Shown: in pieces, positions 41,834 to 47,921 of the stretch
Layout of the letters: each line of letters opens with the position of its first letter
Numbering within the stretch: the first letter of the stretch is position 1
Position numbers and translations under genes: made by a program
Notes under the pieces: generated by a model
What the model was told of the DNA's origin: nothing
Seen by the model: the letters and a program-made list of their open reading frames with translations, nothing else
Databases searched by the model: none
Origin: a virus
Length of the DNA stretch: 47,921 nt
Strand: one strand, 5' to 3'
Virus record (IMG/VR): IMGVR_UViG_3300042876_000271
Coordinates: 1-47,921 of that record

Positions 41834-42427
41834 ATGCCTACGTCCCCGTTGTGCCGCAAGCTGGCCAGTGTTCTGCAGACCAAGACCGCCGCCAAGTTCC
41901 GGTGGAGCGCGGATCCCGCACAGCTGACGGTGCCTGCGCACCCGCTGAAGCCGGGATCGTACATGCCGGAACCGGAAGGTTCGACCAAGCCGGTCCTGGG
42001 TTCCATGAAGATGCCGGACCTCGGACACGGTGGCCCGGTGCGCCCGTACAGGCCAAGCCTTGGCGACCGCGGTCGTGATGCCGCCAGTCTCGCAATCCTG
42101 CTTGGGCTCCCCGTGGCTGGAGCGGCTGGAATCGCTGGTGCCGGGTACGCAGCTGGTCGAGCTGGCTCAGAAGGTACCCCGGTTGAACCGCCCGTCACGC
42201 CGGCAGCGGATCCGCCGGCGAAGCCGAAGCCGCCGGTGAAGCCGCCTGTCAAGACTCCAGTCGTCCCGGGTGCCGCACTTGAAGAGCCCGGCATGCTGGA
42301 TCAGGCCTGGAGCTACGCCAAGGAGAACCCGTGGCAGGCCGCTGGCATCGGCGTCGCTGGTGCCGCTGGTGTCGCCGGAGCCGTCATGCTGCTCAAGAAG
42401 CTTCTGAGCAAGAACCGCGACGAGTAA
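41834..42427 (+). CDS. two-span membrane protein with RKLA/KTAA motif
   Basis: 197 aa, AAAGGA upstream. The N-terminus CRKLASVLQTKTAAKF holds both RKLA and KTAA motifs. Membrane segments lie at about residues 82-105 (SLAILLGLPVAGAAGIAGAG) and 170-190 (AAGIGVAGAAGVAGAVML), with a Pro/Lys linker between (KPKPPVKPPVKTP). It ends in a basic cap (LLKKLLSKNRDE). Same style as the glycine-zipper proteins upstream; likely a virion membrane protein. Confidence 0.6.
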   Translation: MPTSPLCRKLASVLQTKTAAKFRWSADPAQLTVPAHPLKPGSYMPEPEGSTKPVLGSMKMPDLGHGGPVRPYRPSLGDRGRDAASLAILLGLPVAGAAGIAGAGYAAGRAGSEGTPVEPPVTPAADPPAKPKPPVKPPVKTPVVPGAALEEPGMLDQAWSYAKENPWQAAGIGVAGAAGVAGAVMLLKKLLSKNRDE

Positions 42428-42443
42428 ACGTCGAGAGGGCTCC

Positions 42444-45350
42444 GTGACCACGAAGCCAGTCCGTCAGGTCGAGCGACCACGACGCGCTACGTTGCGCGGT
42501 GTCAGGGAGCGTGACGCCGTTGATCAGATCAACACCCTGAATCTGCAGGGTCCCAGGTCGGCGAAGCTCGATCTGAACAAGCTCCTCAAGGACGCCTGTG
42601 CGAAGGCCGTTAAGCAGGCACAGCAGGCGCCATCGCCGGACCCCAAGAAGCCCGGTGCCTACGAGGGTCCCGAGGTCCGTGCCCTGTTGGATCGCATCGG
42701 GCAGGTCTTCGAGAGCAACGATCAGGATTATTTCACGAAGAACGGAACGACACGTTCGGCGTGGGTACTGAACACCGCGCAGGACCCCTGGCAGACTGCC
42801 TCGGTGTTCAAGAACTTCGGCAGGATCACGCGGACCCCGTTGTTCGAAGATCTCGCCACGATGATCGCGGGTTACCAGCAGAGCCAGGCCGGTATCGAAC
42901 ATGGTGAAGGTCGACAGCAGCGCATGCAGCGGTTCGCGGAACCCGAGCAGGCCGTGCAGGCGGGAACCAAGGATTACGGGATCAACCGCAACGCGTATCA
43001 AACCAGGATGGCTCAGGAGTCCACGGTCCTGGAAGCTTTCAACCAGGCCGGTAACGCGGTTGACCTCGTCGTTCCAGGCAAGGTTGTCAGTTTCATCGCC
43101 AACTATGGCCCCGATATAGCGGCTGCGACGTGGGCTAAGGTTCGGGGTGATGCCGTGCATCCCGGGCACGCCGAGTTCGAGCACCCCGAGCTCCGGCCAT
43201 TCATTCCGTTGGCGAATAGCACGATGGATGTCATCGAGGCGCGTGAAAGCGTGGCCAGGCTGGAGAACGCGCAACGTCGTGGCGAAGCCATCGATCGGAC
43301 CGCGTTGGACTCCGCTAAGAAGCGGGAAGCTCTCGCTGAGCAGGGCGTCGTCGAGGCCTCCAAGCAGGTCCCACAGCGTAAGATCGAGGCATCAAAGGAG
43401 AGCGCCTGGAACGGTATCGCAGAGACCGCGTCTAAACTCGGGGCTCTGCCGACGTTGGCGATGTCGCCAACCGCGATGCCAGCGATCTCGTTTCTGATGG
43501 AGTTCACGCTGACTCCGAATCTGGCCAATGCGCAGGCTTTGAAGGCGCTGGAGTCTGATACCGCGATGCTTGGGCTGCAGGATCCCAAGCTGGCCGGTCG
43601 TGTCCTGTTGTCCGAGATCGACGGGATCCCAGCTGGTACCGAGTTGACGCCTGAGGTCGTCCAGAAATTGAGCGCGACACATGGAACCGCTCTGATCCCA
43701 ACGATCACACCAGAAGGATCCAGGCAGCTCCAAGCTGCTTATCAGGCCAACGCGCCAGATGCCCAGAAGGCTGGAGCCGCCGGGGTCCAGGCGATGTTCG
43801 ATATCGTCGGTGCCCACATGGTGCGTGGCGCGATGTACGATGTCGCCTCGAACATGCGGGTCTCGCGAAACACGTCTCCCATGTTGAAGAGCTTCGTGAC
43901 GGCGGCGCGTACCCAGCTCGGGCGGGCCACCGCTGGACAGCGGGTCGCGACCTGGGCCGGTAACAAGTTGGCTGCGAAGGCGGGTGCCGTGGCGAGGTTC
44001 GGGGCTCAGGCGATCGGACATCTTGCCCAGGACGTCCCGGGTGCGGCGCGCGTCGGTAAGGCGCTCGAGCAGCTCTCCCGGATTGGTAAGCTTCCTGCTG
44101 CCGCAGCATCTCGAGCGGAGCGGTTAGCTGCGCTCGGTCGGCTCGGCGGTGTTGGAGCCCGGCTGGCTACAGGTGGAGCCGTGGTAAGCGCCGGGCTCGC
44201 GGCTCGCGAAGCCATCCTGTCTGGTACAGAGCAAGGCAAGTATCAGCACGAGCAAGGTCTCCGCGACCTCGCGGCCTCCGATGCGGAGACCTCGTGGGGA
44301 CGCCAGGTTGGCCGAGATCTTGCCGCGATTCCGGAGTCCCTGTTCTGGAGCACGGAGCACGCCAAGGCCAGGCTTGGTGAATGGATGGGGTCCCGCGGAT
44401 TCGGAGACCCTGAGTACGCCAGGATCTACAGGGAAGCTCTCGATGAGGCCCGGTTCAACCAGGATCTCGGGAAGCAGTACGAAGTCGCCCTGGCTGACGT
44501 CGAAAAGATGATGCCAGGTCTGAGCCAGACCAGGTACCACGAGCTCGCCAGTGAGATGGCATTGAACCGGACCGGCACGGCACGTGGGCTGATTCCGCGG
44601 CAGCGTCAGGTCAGTGAGTACGAACGTGCCTTCCTGGAGTCGCCAGTAGGCGAAGCGTTGCCGCCGGAGAACAAGGCGCGCGCCGTTCAGATCCTGCGTG
44701 AAGTCGGCCCAGAGGTGTTCCACAACACATTCTTCTACGGGGACAGCATCCCCGACAAGCCGACCTGGGCTGCTCTGCATCACGGGCTCCAGGCCCAGGT
44801 CCCCGATCGTCTCGCCGAGTTCAATGTGAGCTGGCGGGATCCCGTCGAAGATCGGATCGCGGCTCAGGAAGCCAAGGTTCAGCAGACCAGGCAGGTCGCC
44901 CAGAACGCCGCGGAGACCCAGGAGATCAGTGCGGCAACCCAGCAGGCCCGAGCGGAGACCCAGCAGTCCGCGGTTCAGTCCCAGCAGCGCGCCCAGCAGT
45001 CCGAGGCTGACCTGGCGGCGAGGTCCCAGCAGCAGGCCGAACAGCTCGCTCGTGATAAAGCTCTGACGCAGCAGAAATTGAGAGCGCAGGAGTCCGAGCA
45101 GGCCGCGTTCATGGCTGCACTGGATTCCCAGCAGGCTCGCTCCGTTCGTCAGGATCAGGCGTTTGCCGCGAAGCACCCCGGGCCAGCCCAGCAGCCCCAG
45201 CTTCCCGAGTTGCCGCAGCCAGCTGTTGCGGCCGTTCCAGGCGCCAGTGTTGATTCAGCCCCTACGGGTACCGATAATCCTACCACGGCGTCGAAACCGG
45301 CGCGGCTCGACGTCACGAAGTACCTCCCGAAGACCCCGGCCCCGATCTAG
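42444..45350 (+). CDS. large virion protein, 968 aa, with Gln/Ala coiled-coil end
   Basis: GTG start with GAGAGGG about 5 nt upstream. The protein is largely helical: RKLA-like NKLAAKAG near residue 510, hydrophobic stretches (LPTLAMSPTAMPAISFLMEF; LATGGAVVSAGLAAREAI) and a Gln/Ala-rich coiled coil (residues about 800-900: QQTRQVAQNAAETQEIS, QQSEADLAARSQQQAEQL). No enzyme motif seen. Length and helicity fit an internal or ejected virion protein; a tape-measure role is possible but its low hydrophobic repeat content makes it uncertain. Confidence 0.6.
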   Translation: MTTKPVRQVERPRRATLRGVRERDAVDQINTLNLQGPRSAKLDLNKLLKDACAKAVKQAQQAPSPDPKKPGAYEGPEVRALLDRIGQVFESNDQDYFTKNGTTRSAWVLNTAQDPWQTASVFKNFGRITRTPLFEDLATMIAGYQQSQAGIEHGEGRQQRMQRFAEPEQAVQAGTKDYGINRNAYQTRMAQESTVLEAFNQAGNAVDLVVPGKVVSFIANYGPDIAAATWAKVRGDAVHPGHAEFEHPELRPFIPLANSTMDVIEARESVARLENAQRRGEAIDRTALDSAKKREALAEQGVVEASKQVPQRKIEASKESAWNGIAETASKLGALPTLAMSPTAMPAISFLMEFTLTPNLANAQALKALESDTAMLGLQDPKLAGRVLLSEIDGIPAGTELTPEVVQKLSATHGTALIPTITPEGSRQLQAAYQANAPDAQKAGAAGVQAMFDIVGAHMVRGAMYDVASNMRVSRNTSPMLKSFVTAARTQLGRATAGQRVATWAGNKLAAKAGAVARFGAQAIGHLAQDVPGAARVGKALEQLSRIGKLPAAAASRAERLAALGRLGGVGARLATGGAVVSAGLAAREAILSGTEQGKYQHEQGLRDLAASDAETSWGRQVGRDLAAIPESLFWSTEHAKARLGEWMGSRGFGDPEYARIYREALDEARFNQDLGKQYEVALADVEKMMPGLSQTRYHELASEMALNRTGTARGLIPRQRQVSEYERAFLESPVGEALPPENKARAVQILREVGPEVFHNTFFYGDSIPDKPTWAALHHGLQAQVPDRLAEFNVSWRDPVEDRIAAQEAKVQQTRQVAQNAAETQEISAATQQARAETQQSAVQSQQRAQQSEADLAARSQQQAEQLARDKALTQQKLRAQESEQAAFMAALDSQQARSVRQDQAFAAKHPGPAQQPQLPELPQPAVAAVPGASVDSAPTGTDNPTTASKPARLDVTKYLPKTPAPI

Positions 45351-45360
45351 GACCTCAGAC

Positions 45361-46635
45361 ATGTCAACGCTGTTGCAAAATCAGGTCAAGCTGGCCCTCG
45401 CTCGAGTCGTCGCAGATCGAGTTGCCAAGAAGGTGGCGGCAGAGGGTGAAGGCTTCTTCGCACCGTTCCAGAAGGCGCTCGATCTGGTCCAGCCCCCGAA
45501 GCCCGCTGTTCCGGCTAAGAGCCCCGTGACTCCGGTTCCGGTGCCGAAGCCGGCAGTTCCAGCGGCGGCTGCCCCGCCAGCGGCTCCTGCGGTTCCCCTG
45601 GCTCCGGTCAGCGACCCAGCCCCGGTTCCTCCGGCTCCAGCTAAGCCGGTCACGGCACCTGGACCAGCTGCCACGACCCCCAGCGACGCGATTGCCGCAC
45701 AGACCGCAGCGGCGCAGGCAGCGTCGGCTCAGGCTCCGATGCGCGGCGGGAAGCCGGCGCCGGCGGAAGCCGCGGCACCGGCCACACCGCCGGTCCCAGC
45801 TCCAGCTTCTACCCAGCCGCCGGCGTTGCCTGATGAAGGGAAAGCTCCGAACACGGTTGCGGCTGCAGTCGAGGCCGCCAATGACCCCAAGCAGTTCGAA
45901 GAGGCGCTCAAGCAGCACAAAGCGAAGTTTGATGCTGATCGCGGGGCGATCACCCAGGAGACCGCTGCAATCGCGGATGCCGTGGTGAAGAATCCAGCGG
46001 GGTCCGGGTTCGGCGACTGGGTGACCAGTAACTGGCAGAACTTCCTGATCCCAGCCGGCATCCTGGCGTTCGCGTTCGGTGGAACTGTTGGCGGTGAGAA
46101 GGGCGACATCATCGGCAAGGTTCTCGGAGCCCTGGCGATCGGTGCTGGTGGCTACAACCTGTACAAGCGGTACGGGAACATCACCGAGGACCCCGAGCAG
46201 GCCGAACCGGGTTCGGCACGGCGCGCCGAGCTTGAGGACATCCAAGCCGGGATCCGGACCGCGCTGTTCCAGCAGAAGGACGACGGCACCAAGGCCCCGT
46301 TCTACAATCCAGCCGCGGCCTACGACGAGCTGGTCGCTGGTGCAGGCGGCAATCCCGAGGTTCTGAAGCGGCTCGAGGCCAACAAGGCCTCGATCATCCA
46401 GGGCATCCAGGATGTCAGGCTCGCCGCTGGCCTCGGGTTCACAGACAAGATCATCGCGAAGCTCAAGCAGGGCGAGCAGGCCGTATTAGGGAGCCTCGAC
46501 GCAGCCGAGGCTGCTCAGCGTCCGAAGGCCCCTGCCGCGCCGAAGCCGGTGGCCTCAGCACCGGCTGCGACGGCTGGTACGGGTGCAACGCAGACCCCGC
46601 GGGCCGGTGGTCCGGCTACGCGGATTCCTGGCTGA
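45361..46635 (+). CDS. proline-rich linker and two-span membrane protein
   Basis: 424 aa. The N-terminus carries VKLALARVVADRVAKKVAAE, then a long Ala/Pro linker (residues about 55-155, PVPVPKPAVPAAAAPP-type). A charged helix follows. Membrane segments lie at about residues 224-260 (FLIPAGILAFAFGGTVGG; IIGKVLGALAIGAGGYNLYK). The C-terminal helical domain (DIQAGIRTALFQQK, EVLKRLEANKASIIQ) is soluble. No family recognised; the linker-plus-membrane layout is like its neighbours. Confidence 0.55.
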   Translation: MSTLLQNQVKLALARVVADRVAKKVAAEGEGFFAPFQKALDLVQPPKPAVPAKSPVTPVPVPKPAVPAAAAPPAAPAVPLAPVSDPAPVPPAPAKPVTAPGPAATTPSDAIAAQTAAAQAASAQAPMRGGKPAPAEAAAPATPPVPAPASTQPPALPDEGKAPNTVAAAVEAANDPKQFEEALKQHKAKFDADRGAITQETAAIADAVVKNPAGSGFGDWVTSNWQNFLIPAGILAFAFGGTVGGEKGDIIGKVLGALAIGAGGYNLYKRYGNITEDPEQAEPGSARRAELEDIQAGIRTALFQQKDDGTKAPFYNPAAAYDELVAGAGGNPEVLKRLEANKASIIQGIQDVRLAAGLGFTDKIIAKLKQGEQAVLGSLDAAEAAQRPKAPAAPKPVASAPAATAGTGATQTPRAGGPATRIPG

Positions 46636-46641
46636 TAGCCC

Positions 46642-47358
46642 ATGACGTATTCGGACGCCCTGAACTACTACAACGCCATGCAGGCCCAGGACGACATCGC
46701 CCGGGGTCCGGGTGGGCTGCTGGACACGACGGAGGCCATGACGGAGTTCCGTCGGCATCTCAATACCCCGGCTCAGCAGCCCAAGCAGCTCACGTTCGGG
46801 GACATCTTGCACGGCGCCATCGGTGCCGCCCTCGGGGCTGGCGTAGCTCGCGGAGCCAGTTCAGCACTTGGGCTCAGTGATCGCTTCTCAGACAAGCTGG
46901 AAACCATCGGACTCGGACTCGGAGCTGCTATGAACACAGGGTACATCAAGAGCGCCGCGGAAGCCGAGGCCTCACTCGCCAAGCAGCTCGACAGGCTCGA
47001 CGAGCTCGAACCCAAGGTCGCCGCGGCTCGCGTGGATGCCTTCCGGCTCGGGTTCGTCCGCGGGCTCCAGGACGCCGGGTACTTCGAGAAGGGCGCCGCC
47101 GTGATCCCGCTTCCGATCGTCACGCTGGACGCCGCCAACATGTTGTCGGTACCTCGCAGCATCGGTAAGGCGATCACGAGTGGTGGCGAAGTCGTCGGTA
47201 CCGGGCTCGGTGTCGCGGACTCCCTGGATGAGACCGATGAAGAGGTCTCCAAGATCAACGTGGAGCGCGCCATCCTGGAAGACAGGCTTGAGCAGCTCAA
47301 AGCGGATCGCCGGAATGCCGCGCTGAAAGACATCCTTGCGAAAAGGCGTGTGAAGTAG
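46642..47358 (+). CDS. helical protein with glycine-zipper segment
   Basis: 238 aa. A Gly/Ala hydrophobic segment near residues 55-70 (GAIGAALGAGVARGASSALG) is followed by long charged helices. RLGFVRGLQDAGYFEKGAAV contains a G-F-x-x-x-x-x-x-A-G pattern known to me from phage virion proteins, with a K-G-A-A motif. The C-terminus is a charged coiled coil (ILEDRLEQLKADRRNAALKD). No ribosome binding site is obvious; translation is probably coupled. Virion role inferred. Confidence 0.55.
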   Translation: MTYSDALNYYNAMQAQDDIARGPGGLLDTTEAMTEFRRHLNTPAQQPKQLTFGDILHGAIGAALGAGVARGASSALGLSDRFSDKLETIGLGLGAAMNTGYIKSAAEAEASLAKQLDRLDELEPKVAAARVDAFRLGFVRGLQDAGYFEKGAAVIPLPIVTLDAANMLSVPRSIGKAITSGGEVVGTGLGVADSLDETDEEVSKINVERAILEDRLEQLKADRRNAALKDILAKRRVK

Positions 47359-47364
47359 TAGCGT
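47336..47364 (+). promoter_or_regulatory. promoter candidate with TTGCGAAAAG element
   Basis: TTGCGA (47336-47341), 17-nt spacer, TAGCGT (47359-47364). Shares TTGCGAAAAG with 38880. The -35 lies inside the end of the preceding gene. The -10 is only 5 nt from the ATG at 47370, so a transcript from it would have almost no leader. Confidence 0.4.
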
Positions 47365-47369
47365 TCGGC

Positions 47370-47720
47370 ATGGTCGACGTACACCCCGCGCTCCGGTTGC
47401 CCAAGGGGATCCCGACGTCGCGGTACCGGCCGCCAGCCCCTGTTGAGATCCCCAAGGGGCTCCAGGAGCTCCCCCTCATCGACAAAGACACCCCGGACTC
47501 CGGGAAGGTCCAGGAGCACTGGATCGCCCGAGTTGGCGTGTTTGATCTCTGCGACGATACCCAACGCGAGGCTTACGAGCGGATCTGGCAGTCGGTATGC
47601 GACGGACAGGCCATTATGTCGGAGCACCGGACCGAATACGACAGCGCGAAGTGCCGTTTTCTGGCCTTGTTGCGTTGGGCCGACATCAAGTATAAAGTGC
47701 CTGACGAACCAAGAGGATAG
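47370..47720 (+). CDS. hypothetical protein, 116 aa
   Basis: 116 aa. The N-terminus is Pro-rich (LPKGIPTSRYRPPAPVEIPK). A helical C-terminus contains DDTQREAYERIWQS and CRFLALLRWADI. No ribosome binding site and a -10-like sequence 5 nt before the ATG suggest leaderless or nearly leaderless expression. No family recognised; it may be a structural or head-completion-like protein given its neighbours. Confidence 0.55.
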   Translation: MVDVHPALRLPKGIPTSRYRPPAPVEIPKGLQELPLIDKDTPDSGKVQEHWIARVGVFDLCDDTQREAYERIWQSVCDGQAIMSEHRTEYDSAKCRFLALLRWADIKYKVPDEPRG

Positions 47721-47723
47721 AGC

Positions 47724-47921
47724 ATGGTGCTGCCCAACATGGACTGGACCGGCGACGCTGGGTACATCCCGCACGTTGCCTTGGGCGCCCTGGCCGCGGG
47801 TGGTGTTGCTCGACTCGGAAAAGGGCTCATCGATCTGTACCGTGAGGGCGGCGATGACGACTCCAGGTACCCCGTGAAGGCGATTCGACCGGCGCAGGCC
47901 ATGATCCCTGTCGAGGTCAGC
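47724..47921 (+). CDS. partial glycine-rich protein, runs off the window
   Basis: 66 codons are present from the ATG at 47724 (GAGGA about 6 nt upstream) to the window end, still open. The start NMDWTGDAGYIPHVALGALA has an Ala/Gly-rich segment (LGALAAGGVARLGKG) like the glycine-zipper proteins, then an acidic loop and PVKAIRPAQAMIPVEVS. Too little is visible to assign a function. Confidence 0.5.
   Translation, partial: MVLPNMDWTGDAGYIPHVALGALAAGGVARLGKGLIDLYREGGDDDSRYPVKAIRPAQAMIPVEVS

Noticed and set aside
42393-45176. Several - strand frames over the 968-aa gene
   Set aside because: Low complexity, no ribosome binding sites, and all are antisense to a strongly supported + gene.
45163-45360. 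Earlier in-frame start for the protein at 45361
   Set aside because: The extra residues are Pro/Arg/Ser-rich shadow of the 968-aa gene. ATG 45361 sits 10 nt after that gene's stop.
1-47921. CRISPR arrays, tRNA genes, integrase or transposase genes
   Set aside because: I looked for regular short direct repeats with spacers, cloverleaf-like sequences and recombinase motifs and saw none. Repeats found are in-frame protein modules.

Overview
The window is one uninterrupted block of tailed-bacteriophage (Caudoviricetes) DNA. I call 54 protein genes, all on the + strand. They are packed head to tail, mostly with 1-14 nt overlaps (ATGA, GTGA, TAATG) or gaps under 30 nt. The sequence is visibly GC-rich. 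No gene-free stretch exceeds about 110 nt, and I see no tRNA, rRNA, CRISPR array, integrase or insertion sequence. The phage identity comes from a portal protein, many tail-fibre/adhesin genes with typical phage-fibre motifs, a tail-fibre assembly chaperone, and a lysis-type set of small membrane proteins with a peptidase. No terminase, major capsid protein, tape measure or polymerase is in view, so this is a late-gene fragment of a larger genome. The host cannot be named. Two very cysteine-rich putative virion proteins recall, weakly and from memory only, secreted Cys-repeat proteins of Planctomycetota.

Layout: (1) 1-5.5 kb: a terminator-like hairpin plus T-tract, a LamG-like adhesin, two small proteins and the two Cys-rich proteins. 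(2) 5.5-11.2 kb: a tightly overlapping run of 13 small genes, including a zinc-ribbon protein, a staphylococcal-nuclease-like enzyme and a probable PD-(D/E)XK nuclease. (3) 11.2-25.8 kb: a receptor-binding region of about ten fibre/adhesin genes built from shared modules (YadA-like head repeats, GGTG repeats, PHGTAP and NRYGIYQ modules, a delta-60-type propeller, duplicated C-terminal domains), closed by a tail-fibre chaperone. (4) 25.8-30.7 kb: small membrane proteins, a permuted NlpC/P60-like peptidase, another fibre gene, and spanin-like and holin-like candidates; this is probably the lysis region. (5) 30.7-47.9 kb: virion-type proteins. They comprise a membrane-anchored HExxH protein, a family of proteins with glycine-zipper membrane segments ending in a Y-L-L/basic motif, a Nudix-domain fusion, a spermidine-synthase-like methyltransferase fold, the portal protein, and a 968-aa protein.

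How it fits together: regions 1 and 3 look like the host-recognition apparatus, region 4 like release, and region 5 like head/portal proteins plus proteins that may be carried in the virion and inserted into the host membrane at infection. The most unusual signal is in region 5: many different proteins share glycine-zipper helices and a short K-[LTQEG]-A-[AGS] motif, next to a possible metallopeptidase and two enzyme domains. A recurrent promoter-like element (TTGCGAAAAG, 17-nt spacer, TANNNT-like -10) precedes two of the region-5 transcription blocks.
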